DNA of 49,183 nucleotides from Bradyrhizobium sp. (GTDB lineage: Bacteria > Pseudomonadota > Alphaproteobacteria > Rhizobiales > Xanthobacteraceae): NCBI RefSeq assembly GCF_030654605.1, contig NZ_JAURXB010000118.1:1-49183 (forward strand). Direction: 5' to 3'. Numbering within the stretch: position 1 is the stretch's first letter; each line of letters starts with the position of its first letter. Of the stretch, positions 23,233 to 31,879 are shown in pieces. A program made the position numbers and the translations under genes. The notes beneath the pieces were generated by a model. That model did not search any database. It had not been told where the DNA came from and saw nothing but the letters and a program-made list of their open reading frames with translations.

Positions 23233-25440
23233 GTGACCCGATCCGCCCGCGCAGCCGCTTTGCGATCGACGGCATTGGCGACAAGCCTGGCGCTGGCCAT
23301 GGGACTGTCGCCCTTTACGGTCGAAGCGGTCGCCAAGACCAAGGTTCCATTGCCGAAGCCGCGGCCGATCGCGCGCAATCTGGTTCCCACACAGACTGCC
23401 AAGAATACCGCGGCGGCAGCGAGCCCTGCACCCGCCGCGCCAGCTCTGGCGCCCGCGCCCCGCCAGCCCGCGGCCCTGCCGCCGCCACCACGCAAACCGT
23501 CGGTGCCGGCCGCCATCGCCGCGACGTCGTCAACCTCGCAAGCCGACATTGAGGCGCTGGAAAACGTCATCGAGCTGGTGCGCAAGCGCAAGCCGGCGGA
23601 TGCGACGCAGGCGCAAGCCGCGATATCGGATCCGGTTGCGAAGAAACTCGCGGAATGGATCATCCTGCGCAGCGACGACAACGGCGCATCGGTCGAGCGC
23701 TATCGCGCGTTCCTGTCGGCCAATCCCAGCTGGCCCTCGCAGACCTTCCTGCGCCGGCGCATCGAGGCGGCGCTGTGGGACGACCGTCGCGACGACGCCA
23801 CGATCTGGGCCTGGTTCGAAAACGAATCGCCGCGCTCGGCCAAGGGCAAGTTCTCGCTGGCGCGCGCGATGATCGCGCGCGGCGACCGCGCCAATGCCGA
23901 GCGTCTGGTGCGCAGCGCGTGGCGAACCGATTCCATTTCCGAGGATACCGAGAACGCGGCGCTCGACCTGTTCGGCGCGCTGATCACGCCGGGCGATCAC
24001 AAGGCGCGGATGGATTTCCTGCTCTACGGCAAGGAGACTGCTGCCGCGTTGCGCGCCGCCAAGCGACTTGGCGCCAATCAGGTGGCGCTGGCGAAGGCGC
24101 GCATCGCGGCCAACAACACCAAGGCCGGCAACGCCAAGGCGCTGCTGACCGCCGTGCCCGGTGAATTGCACAACGATCCCGGCTACATCTTCAGCAAGAT
24201 TCAACTGCTGCGCCGCGATGAAAAATTCGCCGAGGCCGCACAGCTGATGCTGAATGCGCCGAAGGACCCCAACAGGCTCCACAATCTGGACGAATGGTGG
24301 ATTGAACGGCGGCTGCTGTCGCGAAAACTGCTCGACACCGGCGAGACCCGCAACGCCTATCTGATCGCCCGCGACGCGGCCCTGCCCGCCCGCGACATCT
24401 ACAAGACCGAGCAGGAATTCACCGCGGGCTGGATCGCACTGCGTTTTCTCAACGACCCGGCGACCGCCGCGCAGCATTTTGCGCGCATCGGCGTCGGCAG
24501 CGTCAATCCGACCGCGCTGGCGCGCGCCGGGTACTGGCAGGGCCGGGCCGCCGAGGCGGCCGGCCGCGCCCAGGAAGCGCGCGCGGCCTACACCCGGGCG
24601 GCCGAGCAATCGACCAGCTATTATGGCCAGCTGGCGCGCGCCAAGCTCGGACTGCCGCAGATCGAGTTGAACGGCGTCCCCGGCGGGCGCTCGCGGGGAA
24701 TTGAAAGACTGGAGATCGTCCGCGCGGTGCAACTGCTCTATCAGCTCGACGAACGCGAACTCGCAATCCCCATCATGGGCGACCTCGGCGAAAACGGCGA
24801 TCCGGATGCGCTGGCAGGACTAGGCGAACTGGCGTCGCGCAACGGCGACGCGCGCGGCATGCTGCTGCTCGGCAAGGCCGCCCTCAACCGCGGACTGCCG
24901 TTCGATCACTATGCCTATCCGGTGGTTGGAATCCCGCGGTTCAAGCAGATCGGGCCCGAAGTCGAACCGAGCATCGTCTATGCCATCGCCCGGCAGGAGA
25001 GCGCCTTCAATCCGGCGGTGGTCTCGCCGGCGCAGGCCTATGGCCTGATGCAGGTGACGCCCGATGCGGCGCGTTATGTCTGCAAGCGCCACGGCGCGAC
25101 CTACGACCTCGCCCGGCTGAAGAACGATTCGGTCTACAACGCCACCCTCGGCGCCGCCGAGCTCGGCGGGCTGATCGAGGATTATCGCGGCTCCTATATC
25201 CTGACCTTCGCGGGCTATAATGCCGGCCGCGGCAGCGTCAGGAAATGGATCGAACGCTACGGCGATCCGCGCGATCCCAAGGTCGACGCGGTGGACTGGG
25301 TCGAAAAGATCCCGTTCTCGGAGACCCGCAACTACGTCCAGCGGATCATGGAGAACCTGCAGGTCTATCGCGCCCGCTTCGGCGGCGGCACGCGCCTGCA
25401 GATCGAGGCCGACCTGCGCCGCGGCGCCAGCGTCGAATAG
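23233..25440 (+). CDS. Soluble lytic murein transglycosylase (Slt70-like)
   Basis: A 735-residue periplasmic enzyme. Residues 1-35 form an N-terminal basic region and hydrophobic signal segment (ALATSLALAMGLSPFTVEAVA). A Pro/Ala-rich linker, a long helical superhelical domain (about residues 100-560) and a C-terminal lysozyme-like domain follow. The catalytic domain shows RQESAFNPAVVSPAQAYGLM, with the catalytic Glu in RQES, and TFAGYNAGRGSVRKWIERYG. It cleaves peptidoglycan with formation of 1,6-anhydro-muropeptides. The GTG at 23233 has AGGGAAAG just upstream; a TTG at 23206 would add nine residues. Confidence 0.92.
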   Translation: MTRSARAAALRSTALATSLALAMGLSPFTVEAVAKTKVPLPKPRPIARNLVPTQTAKNTAAAASPAPAAPALAPAPRQPAALPPPPRKPSVPAAIAATSSTSQADIEALENVIELVRKRKPADATQAQAAISDPVAKKLAEWIILRSDDNGASVERYRAFLSANPSWPSQTFLRRRIEAALWDDRRDDATIWAWFENESPRSAKGKFSLARAMIARGDRANAERLVRSAWRTDSISEDTENAALDLFGALITPGDHKARMDFLLYGKETAAALRAAKRLGANQVALAKARIAANNTKAGNAKALLTAVPGELHNDPGYIFSKIQLLRRDEKFAEAAQLMLNAPKDPNRLHNLDEWWIERRLLSRKLLDTGETRNAYLIARDAALPARDIYKTEQEFTAGWIALRFLNDPATAAQHFARIGVGSVNPTALARAGYWQGRAAEAAGRAQEARAAYTRAAEQSTSYYGQLARAKLGLPQIELNGVPGGRSRGIERLEIVRAVQLLYQLDERELAIPIMGDLGENGDPDALAGLGELASRNGDARGMLLLGKAALNRGLPFDHYAYPVVGIPRFKQIGPEVEPSIVYAIARQESAFNPAVVSPAQAYGLMQVTPDAARYVCKRHGATYDLARLKNDSVYNATLGAAELGGLIEDYRGSYILTFAGYNAGRGSVRKWIERYGDPRDPKVDAVDWVEKIPFSETRNYVQRIMENLQVYRARFGGGTRLQIEADLRRGASVE

Positions 25441-25611
25441 CGGACCGCTCTCGAGCCGTCGATAACCCACATCCGGGCCGGGTGTTCAGCCAAATTCACG
25501 GACTGCACTGTCACGTCCGGGCAACAGCAGGACAGCAGCGGTCCTGTCGCATTCAACAGGCGTGGCCGGATCGCAACATGTGGCGTGGCCGCGCGCGCCA
25601 CCTGGACAAAG

Positions 25612-25642
25612 AAAAACCCCCGGCAGTTTCCTGCCGGGGGTT
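25612..25642 (-). terminator. Rho-independent terminator after the porin gene
   Basis: On the minus strand, AACCCCCGGCAG and CTGCCGGGGGTT form a 12-base stem with a four-base loop, followed by TTTCTTTG. It lies 26 bases after the porin stop codon. This strong structure fits a highly expressed monocistronic outer-membrane protein gene. Confidence 0.92.
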
Positions 25643-25668
25643 CTTCGCGTGTTTCAAGTCTTTCGGGA

Positions 25669-27255
25669 TCAGAAGTTGCGCTGAGCACGAACGTTCAGGA
25701 ACACAGTGCTCTGGTCCTTGAACTCGTAGAGAGCGGTCGGCTTCGGAGCAGTCGCGGTGAACACCGAGCTACCCGACATCTTCTGGTCGAGGAAGAACGC
25801 ACCGACTTCAGCCGAGAACGTCAGGTTCTTGACGGGAGTCCAGCGGGTCACAACACCGATCTGCGCGATGTTGAAGTCCGGGTTGCAGCTATAGGTACCG
25901 GCTGCGCCGGCAACTGCGACCTGACCCGCATGGGTTGCTGCGAAGCCTGCACAATAGGCACCCTTCGCAGAGGTGAGGTTGCCGTTGACGAAGTCGGTGC
26001 CGTTACCGTCGTACTTAACCTGGGCGTAAGAACCCCAGAGGCTGGACGACCAGTAGGGATCCCAGTTGTGGTTGAACGCACCACGAAGACCCCAAGCCTT
26101 GGTCAGGATGATGCCGTTGGTACCGCCCACGCCGGGGAGATAGACGCCATCGCTGGTGTTACCGAAGCCAACGCTCTGATAGCCAATGCCGCTGCTGCCG
26201 AACATGGCGAAGCTCGGCGAACCGCCGGAGGTCGAGATGACGTCCTTGGTGTTGCCCTGGGAGTACACTGCGCTGACCTTGATGTCGTCGCCGGCACCGG
26301 TCGGGATGTTCTTGATCTGCAAGGCACCCTGAACCGAGAAGCCCCACTTGCTGTCGGGATGGCCGCTGATTTCCGACAGGTTGGTCGGAACGCCACCGGC
26401 GCCCAGCGTGTTGTAGGAAGCGTTCACGAGGTGAGCGCCGGCCGACAACTGCAGGAGACCCCAAGCCTGATCGACGCGGATGTTGCCGACGATGTCGGGA
26501 GCAACGATGCCGCCGTAAGCGTTGGTGCCGCCGCCGTTGACGTTGACGCCGAGGCCGAGGTTCTGAACCGAGGTACGGTGGAACACGGTCGGATCGTCGA
26601 GGCCGATGGTGCCCGACACGCCGTTGCCGAACTGAGCGGTGTACTGGATGTTGTTGACACCGGTAACGGTGTCATGGCCGCCCATCAGGAACGAGTTGTT
26701 GTTGCCCGGATAACCATGCCACGGCGCAGCGAATGCCGAAGCCGACTTACCGAAGGTGAAACCAGCGAACTGGATGAACACCATTTCAACCGCGACATAA
26801 CCGCCGCCTGCCGCGCTGAGCAGACCGCTGTTCAGGCCAGCCTGGGAGCCAACCGGAAGTGCCGGGTTGGTGCTGCCGAAGTTCTGGAACTGGAAGTCGC
26901 CCTGGCCGAAGGTACGGACGACGCCGTATTCGGTGGCAGTGCGGGTATCAACCGTCAGCGCCATACGCGAACGGGAGTTGAACTGATCGCGGAAGCGATT
27001 GCCCTGGCCCGCATCGCCGTTATAGAACGGCTGACCGTAGACGCCACCGTTGAACGTGGTGTCGACGCGCAGATAACCACCCAGCTTGATGCAGGTGTCG
27101 GTGCCCGGAATGTAGAAGAAACCGGCACCATACAGGGAGCAGATCCTCACGTACTCGACCGCTTTGGCCTTGACGGGAAGATCAGCTGCCTGTGCCCCAC
27201 TCATGGCGATGAGACCCGCCGCTGAGCCGAGGATAAGGCTCTTAACCATCTTCAT
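25669..27255 (-). CDS. Outer-membrane porin (Porin_2 family)
   Basis: A 528-residue porin with a signal peptide (VKSLILGSAAGLIAMSGAQA, cleavage before ADLPVKAKA). The mature N-terminus has a YVRICSLYGAGFFYIPGTDT segment with two cysteines, then CIKLGGYLRVD, which is diagnostic of Porin_2 in Rhizobiales. The C-terminus ends in Phe (VRAQRNF), as expected for BamA-dependent assembly. It forms a general diffusion channel. GGAGG lies six bases before the ATG at 27255. The codon use is noticeably more regular and less GC-extreme than in the neighbours, consistent with high expression. The gene has its own terminator and a long upstream region. Confidence 0.94.
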   Translation of the reverse strand: MKMVKSLILGSAAGLIAMSGAQAADLPVKAKAVEYVRICSLYGAGFFYIPGTDTCIKLGGYLRVDTTFNGGVYGQPFYNGDAGQGNRFRDQFNSRSRMALTVDTRTATEYGVVRTFGQGDFQFQNFGSTNPALPVGSQAGLNSGLLSAAGGGYVAVEMVFIQFAGFTFGKSASAFAAPWHGYPGNNNSFLMGGHDTVTGVNNIQYTAQFGNGVSGTIGLDDPTVFHRTSVQNLGLGVNVNGGGTNAYGGIVAPDIVGNIRVDQAWGLLQLSAGAHLVNASYNTLGAGGVPTNLSEISGHPDSKWGFSVQGALQIKNIPTGAGDDIKVSAVYSQGNTKDVISTSGGSPSFAMFGSSGIGYQSVGFGNTSDGVYLPGVGGTNGIILTKAWGLRGAFNHNWDPYWSSSLWGSYAQVKYDGNGTDFVNGNLTSAKGAYCAGFAATHAGQVAVAGAAGTYSCNPDFNIAQIGVVTRWTPVKNLTFSAEVGAFFLDQKMSGSSVFTATAPKPTALYEFKDQSTVFLNVRAQRNF

Positions 27256-28226
27256 GTTAACCTCCAAGTTGCTCTGTAGGGAAGGTTCCGGATCCGCTGG
27301 GTGAAACACCCTAAGGTTGGTTCCCTTGTCCCTTAAAACCCGCTTAGTCGCTTCGCGCCTTCGGACACTCCCGCTCAACGCGAGGGACTTAAGCGAACCA
27401 CCTAACGGGACGACCTCGGGATGCCCCCCTCCGTCGCAAGATGACAATTACCGAACACTTCTGCACACGCAACAAAGGAACGCTTCAGAACGGCACGAGT
27501 CAGACTGTTTCTGGACGGGTGTTGCACAAATAACACGCAACCGTGATCAAGCTTCTACCGCAAGTCTTTGTTTTACAACACCATTTTAGATTAGTTCCAT
27601 TTTATCCGCCGACCGCTGCGAAAGCACCCCTGCCCCGGCCTATCCCTTCCCGCGCTTCGACTCCGGCCGAATCGAGCGCCCGGAGTGGCTGATTCCGCTC
27701 GAAAGCGATCCGCGACATGGCAAACAATGGCGTTCATTCATCCCACTGACGGAATCGCCGTGTACATCGTCATGGAAATCCGGGATGCGAGGCGCGAAGC
27801 ACTGCCGCACATTCGTCGGTTTGCGTACATAACCGGACCACATGGATTTACCCGACATCGCAGAAACCCATATTTTCCGGGATCGAAATGCATTTCGCGA
27901 TCTTGCGTCCGGATTCACCGATGCGACGCGGCTGAATCTCTGACACATCGAATCTCGACGAAGTGTCGGCTGCCGCCTGACACTTCGCCTGCGAAGACGA
28001 AGTGAAACTGCAGGGAACCCGGGGCATCCGCAGCGATTGGCTGGACGACATCGTGGTGCGAGCACGGACGAATCTGCGACGCCCTGCCGACCTGCGCCAG
28101 ACTGCGGCCGAGGCACCTCTAGATAAGAGATGAGCTTCAGGGATCGGTGGGAACCTGAATATAAGGTAGCGAGCGTCACTAAACGGGCTGGAATTCGCCG
28201 AGGACCGCCAGCATGCGTTTCAGGCG
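27256..28226. other. Long non-coding stretch between porin and tRNA-Ser
   Basis: About 970 bases without a convincing gene. The first 200 bases form the porin leader on the minus strand; its frame stays open to 27447 in phase with the porin but gives no sensible protein. A 9-base-arm hairpin, CGAAGTGTC (27959-27967) and GACACTTCG (27979-27987), is visible further on. Frames at 27640-28179 (minus) and 27685-28005 (plus) look random in composition. The stretch may contain decayed genes or small RNAs. Confidence 0.5.
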
Positions 28227-28318
28227 TGGCGGAGAGGAAGGGATTCGAACCCTTGATACAAGTTTCCCCGTATGGCGCTTTAGCAAAGCGCTGCCTTCAG
28301 CCACTCGGCCACCTCTCC
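28227..28318 (-). tRNA. tRNA-Ser (anticodon GCU)
   Basis: On the minus strand the acceptor stem pairs GGAGAGG (28312-28318) with CCTCTCC (28231-28237). The T loop reads GGTTCGAATCC. The anticodon stem GCGCT/AGCGC encloses the loop TTGCTAA, giving anticodon GCT (reads AGC/AGU codons). A long variable arm is present, as required for serine. The discriminator is G, and CCA is encoded (28227-28229). No other RNA gene is next to it. Confidence 0.96.
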
Positions 28319-28320
28319 GG

Positions 28321-28350
28321 TGCCGGTCTTATGCCTTGAATCGACCGGCA
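28321..28350. repeat. Short inverted repeat upstream of tRNA-Ser
   Basis: Arms TGCCGGTC (28321-28328) and GACCGGCA (28343-28350) enclose a 14-base spacer directly before the tRNA on its 5' side. Just beyond it, TCAAACCGGAA occurs twice in tandem with a short overlap. Possible promoter-proximal or processing element; no function is shown. Confidence 0.45.
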
Positions 28351-28501
28351 GGGTCAAACCGGAATCAAACCGGAAGGTGGGTGCCCCCGCGTGCCACTGG
28401 TCGCTCCACCCATATAAGGAGGCTGCGAAGCTGCGACGGCGGGACATTTTCCTTCCCTCCCCGCCAGCATCAAATATAGATCACTGATCCTGTTGGCAGC
28501 C

Positions 28502-29230
28502 ATGGAGCAGGACGTGACGTCCAGTAAAGACAATCCAATGACGCTGACGTTCCGCTGTCCGGCGGAACTCGAAGGCGTGCTGCCACCGCCGGTGCCAGCC
28601 GCGCTCGGCCTCCCCGCCTGGCTCAAGGCGATGCCGTCGCAGGCGTTCAACGCGTTAAATGGCCGCGATGAGAACACCGTCAAGCGGTGTCCGCCGTTTG
28701 TCGACGCCATGACCTGCGGCTTCCTGATTCCGCTGATGTGCGACCTCAGGGTCGAGAACGGCGAATTCACCTGGGACAATGAAATTCCCCCGGGCGGAGC
28801 GGTCAGCTTCTCGCGCTCGCCGATCGGATTCCACGACGGCAGCCAGGTCGCCGGCTCGCCGCTGTTCGAAGACGATCGCTTCCTGATCAAGTTTCATAAT
28901 CTGTGGACGATCGAGGCGCCGGAAGGCTACGCGCTGCTGTTCACGCATCCGGCCAACCGCTTCGATCTGCCGTTCACCACGCTGACCGGACTGGTCGATT
29001 GCGACCGCTACCACGACAACTGGATTCATTTTCCGGCGCACTGGCACGACGCTGACTTCAGCGGCGTGCTGCCGAAGGGCACGCCGGTCGCGCAATGCGT
29101 GCCGGTGAAGCGGGAAAGCTGGGTGGCGCGCACCATGCCGTTCACGGCGGAAGAGAGCCAGCGGGCGCACGAACTCACCACGGCGATCGAACGTGAACCA
29201 GGCCTCTATCGCCGCCAGTTTCGCGCCTGA
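28502..29230 (+). CDS. Conserved hypothetical protein, resembles an uncharacterised phage protein family
   Basis: A 242-residue soluble protein. The segments KRCPPFVDAMTCGFLIPL, TIEAPEGYALLFTHPANRFD and LPFTTLTGLVDCDRY match, from memory, an uncharacterised family seen in T4-like and cyanophages (pattern KCxPFxDAMTxGY, then THPxNRxDLPFxTLxGxVDxD, then PKGTPIxQxxPxKRE). The corresponding end here is LPKGTPVAQCVPVKRESW. No catalytic motif is evident. The ATG at 28502 is one of several possible starts (ATG 28538 gives MTLTFRCP). It is divergent from tRNA-Ser and convergent with the TPR gene. Phage origin is inference. Confidence 0.7.
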   Translation: MEQDVTSSKDNPMTLTFRCPAELEGVLPPPVPAALGLPAWLKAMPSQAFNALNGRDENTVKRCPPFVDAMTCGFLIPLMCDLRVENGEFTWDNEIPPGGAVSFSRSPIGFHDGSQVAGSPLFEDDRFLIKFHNLWTIEAPEGYALLFTHPANRFDLPFTTLTGLVDCDRYHDNWIHFPAHWHDADFSGVLPKGTPVAQCVPVKRESWVARTMPFTAEESQRAHELTTAIEREPGLYRRQFRA

Positions 29231-29234
29231 GCCT

Positions 29235-30083
29235 TTAACCTCGCAGGAATTTCGCGGCGGCGCTCGGCCGCAGGAAAAAACGTCCGCGCGAGGAAATCGC
29301 CAGCGACATGATGGCCCGGCCGAACAGCTGCGGACTTTCCCGCGTCGCCATCCGGATGTTCGCCTCGCCGGCGTCGCGCTCCCCCATTTCCAGCAGACAC
29401 CTTCCCAGATCCGCCCGCGCGAGGGCATCGTCGGGCCGCAATGCCACGACGTGTCGAAGCGTTTCCGCCGCGGAAGCGTATTCGCCATCCAGCAGCATGA
29501 CCTGAGCGAGCCCGGTCTGGAGATCGGGCCGGTCCGGCGCCACCTTGAGAGCCCGCAGCAACAGCTCGCGGGCCTTGACGCGGTCATTACGCTTGAGATG
29601 AAGCGCGGCAAGTTCCCTTAGCATGTCGACGGCGTCGGGCGCGAACCCAAGGCCGCTTTCCAGCGCCGCGACGGCCTCTTCAAATCGTCCCGCTCTTGCC
29701 AGCTGAATGCCATGCTCGAGAAACGCCGGAGGATATGGCGGCCGCCTTGCGGTGGCCCGGCTCAACTGCTCGAGCGCCTCGTCGCGGCGCCCGGTGAGCG
29801 CAAACGCCGCGCCCAGCAAGGTCTCGACTGCCGGATCCCCGCAGCGCCGTGCGGCCTTTTCCAGTGGCGCGATCGCCTCGGCGCCGCGGTTCTGCATCAG
29901 CAGCGCCTGGCCGAGGACCTGCGCGGCGCGGACGTTGCCGCGATTGGCCTTCAAAACCTCGGCGGCGACGCGCTCGGCCTCGCCGGGACGCTGCATCTGC
30001 AACGCAAAGCTGGCGCGTTCGAGCGCCTGGTCATTGGCGTTCGGCCGTCCGGGACCGGCAGGAAATGGCGGGCGCTTCGACAT
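29235..30083 (-). CDS. Tetratricopeptide-repeat protein
   Basis: A 282-residue protein composed mostly of TPR units. Repeats are recognisable as ALERASFALQMQRPGEAERV, AAQVLGQALLMQNRGAEAI, VETLLGAAFALTGRRDEAL, AFLEHGIQLARAGRFEEAV, LRELAALHLKRNDRVKAR and LQTGLAQVMLLDGEYASAA, so about seven units span nearly the whole length. TPR superhelices bind other proteins; no enzymatic domain is attached. The ATG at 30083 (MSKRPPFPAGPG) is preferred to the frame start at 30128. It converges with the preceding plus-strand gene, with only four bases between their stop codons. Partner unknown. Confidence 0.88.
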   Translation of the reverse strand: MSKRPPFPAGPGRPNANDQALERASFALQMQRPGEAERVAAEVLKANRGNVRAAQVLGQALLMQNRGAEAIAPLEKAARRCGDPAVETLLGAAFALTGRRDEALEQLSRATARRPPYPPAFLEHGIQLARAGRFEEAVAALESGLGFAPDAVDMLRELAALHLKRNDRVKARELLLRALKVAPDRPDLQTGLAQVMLLDGEYASAAETLRHVVALRPDDALARADLGRCLLEMGERDAGEANIRMATRESPQLFGRAIMSLAISSRGRFFLRPSAAAKFLRG

Positions 30084-30159
30084 CGGCCCCGACGATAAAC
30101 AAAAACCCGGATTACGCCAGCGGCGCAAACGCCTCGCGCTGTCCAGGCGCGCTTGCGCT

Positions 30160-30426
30160 CTAATGCGCGGTGATCCAGGCGCGGGCCTCGCGCTGCGCCG
30201 TGGCGATTTCGACCTCGGACATCAGCTCGGCGACCTCGCGACGCAGCTCGATGGCCTCGGTGCGTCCCTTCAGGGCGGCGAGGTTGAACCATTTGTGCGC
30301 GGCGACGAGATTGACCACGCCGGAACGTCCGCTCGCCCAGTACAGGCCGCGTTCGAACAACACGTCCGGGATAGCGGTTGCCTGCACCGGTATCGCCGTA
30401 TCCAGATCGATTTGCCCCTGAAACAT
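30160..30426 (-). CDS. Sel1-like repeat protein (88 aa)
   Basis: A short protein with one Sel1-like unit: LFERGLYWASGRSGVVNLVA followed by AHKWFNLAALKG, the typical A-x-x-WFxxAAxxG pattern. The C-terminus is a charged helix (RREVAELMSEVEIATAQREA). The frame is open to 30900, but the ATG at 30426 (MFQGQIDLDTA) with GGGGATG upstream gives a sensible protein. Such proteins mediate protein contacts. It lies 76 bases upstream of the TPR gene on the same strand, so the two helical-repeat proteins may be expressed together. Confidence 0.82.
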   Translation of the reverse strand: MFQGQIDLDTAIPVQATAIPDVLFERGLYWASGRSGVVNLVAAHKWFNLAALKGRTEAIELRREVAELMSEVEIATAQREARAWITAH

Positions 30427-31226
30427 CTGACATCCCCTTTTTGATTGTTGGCCGCCCTCCCCCGAGCGCGGCTCCTGTCCACTATTAAAACGCCCCGCTA
30501 GTCCCTCGCCGTTTGCCGGCTTGTTGGGATGATCATGACCGATCAAATTTGAAGGGCAGTTTAAATATCGCGATGAATGCAGCGTAAACGCCGATCCGGC
30601 GCCAGCGATGACGGAATTGCAGAAGTACCTGTGCCATGCGGGTTTCCGCGCGTTCGCGGAATTTGGTTTACCGTGGCATTTCGCGAAACGATAACCATTG
30701 CAGCGATCGGAAGGGCCGGACGCCGCGTAACCCGCCATTGGCGCATTCAAAGGATCGAGTCCGGGCTCTACGGGCCGGCACAAGAGTGCCGCCCCCTGTC
30801 CGGGACACGAACAATTGCCCGCCGCGCGAGCGCCGCCGGTGATCAAATCGACAATGTGGGAAATTTGGGCAGGCGCGCCGCGCATCATCGGCGGCGGCAT
30901 AAAGAACGAGGGCGTCGGCGAACACGTCAGGACCAGATTTCACATGAAGCTCAAAACCAACTGGAAGCTCTGAGGCCGCCGGTGAAATTGCGGATCATGA
31001 GATCCCGCACCGAACGAAGAAAACCTGTTTCTTCTGCCGGACCGGTTTTCGAAAAGAGCGAACCCTCTTGAAAAAACGATCCAGCCGTTTGACCTGATGT
31101 CTCGCCGACACCCTCTTTCGTCGATGGAGCCTACTGAGTTGAATTTGCTTCCAGGGAGGCAAACCGTTCCGAAGGCTCTAAGGACGTGCCGGCATCAAGT
31201 CGCCGGCAATTTTCTAGAAGCGAAAG
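30427..31226. other. Non-coding stretch, 0.8 kb
   Basis: No convincing gene. A plus-strand frame at 30577-31071 is Arg-rich without a ribosome site or any familiar motif. Near its end GCCGGC (31188-31193) and GCCGGC (31202-31207) form a small hairpin, 20 bases after the stop of the lysine-rich minus-strand gene, which could help end that transcript. The promoter of the Sel1-like gene must lie in the left part. Confidence 0.5.
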
Positions 31227-31319
31227 TTACTTCTTCTTCTTGGCGACCTTGCGGGTCTTCTTGGCAGTCTTCTTCACTGCGCTCTTCGCCTTCTTCGCCT
31301 TCTTAGCTTTCTTGGCCAT
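31227..31319 (-). CDS. Lysine-rich micro-protein (30 aa), histone H1-tail-like
   Basis: A 30-residue frame on the minus strand, ATG at 31317-31319 and TAA at 31227-31229. It starts MAKKAKKAKKAKSAVKK and ends KVAKKKK, with 17 lysines and one arginine among 30 residues and no acidic residue. GGAGGG lies four bases before the start, a strong ribosome site. The KKAK/KKTAKK repeats resemble the C-terminal tails of bacterial histone H1-like proteins, which bind DNA without sequence preference; RNA or ribosome binding is another possibility. It stands alone, with 560 bases upstream and 800 bases downstream lacking genes. The strong ribosome site and biased composition make it very probably a real gene. 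Confidence 0.8.
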   Translation of the reverse strand: MAKKAKKAKKAKSAVKKTAKKTRKVAKKKK

Positions 31320-31351
31320 GTTGCCCTCCGATGTAGAGATGACTTTATCGC

Positions 31352-31381
31352 TGCGTGCACTCGGGAATCGAAATGCACGCA
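31352..31381. promoter_or_regulatory. Inverted repeat in the leader of the lysine-rich gene
   Basis: TGCGTGCA (31352-31359) and TGCACGCA (31374-31381) are complementary arms with a 14-base spacer containing a GAATC site. It lies 32-62 bases before the start codon of the lysine-rich gene. It may be an operator or a leader hairpin. Confidence 0.5.
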
Positions 31382-31879
31382 TTCCGAATACACCAACACA
31401 TGCAAAAAAACAGTGTCTCGCTTAAGGAAGTGTTGACGCGCGGGATAGAGCGCGCGCGTGCGTGTTCATCGACGACACTCCACCGCATTCTCGCGACGAT
31501 GCGGAAAGTGTGCGAAAACGCTGCATCGACGAATGTCAATATCGCTGCAAATACTATAACTGAAGGCATTTTCGTCGTTCACGCAGGGCCTTGACGGTGC
31601 GCGATGGAGCTCGTCACGACTCACCTTGGCCGGTCGAAAGCGCGTTGCGCGGACTCTGAGTCGCGGTTTTTGGCAATAAATAAATTTTCGTGGCTACAGG
31701 CTTGGCGTCTCATCGGCGCTCGCCAAAACCGGATTTTTGGGCGAATCGCCGTCACTGATTCGCAGGACGATTTTCTCGCCGCGCGCGATGCGTCGACATT
31801 CATGGTGAATAATCGGTGCACGCTTCGACGCATGAAGCGCGACGGCGGCGATGCCGCCGGCGTCACGTCGCGCGCTCGT
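31382..31879. other. Non-coding stretch rich in GANTC sites
   Basis: About 500 bases with no convincing gene between the lysine-rich gene and gatB. GANTC occurs at 31618, 31652, 31658, 31743 and 31757 (plus 31365 just before). A hairpin with arms CCGCAT (31483-31488) and ATGCGG (31499-31504) and another with GCGAATC (31741-31747) and GATTCGC (31757-31763) are visible. GGCGGCATCGCCGCC just after the gatB stop may act as a weak terminator. Confidence 0.5.

Noticed and set aside
25585..27225. 546-codon plus-strand frame opposite the porin
   Set aside because: Antisense of a clear porin with signal peptide and terminator; no domain is seen.
27640..28179. 179-codon minus-strand frame in the porin-tRNA gap
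   Set aside because: Ser/Arg/Pro-rich without ribosome site or motif; the stretch looks non-coding or decayed.
30577..31071. 164-codon plus-strand Arg-rich frame
   Set aside because: No ribosome site, no conserved pattern, composition typical of unselected GC-rich DNA.
31382..31879. Chromosome replication origin, suggested by GANTC sites and hairpins
   Set aside because: No DnaA boxes cluster there and none of the usual origin neighbours is present.
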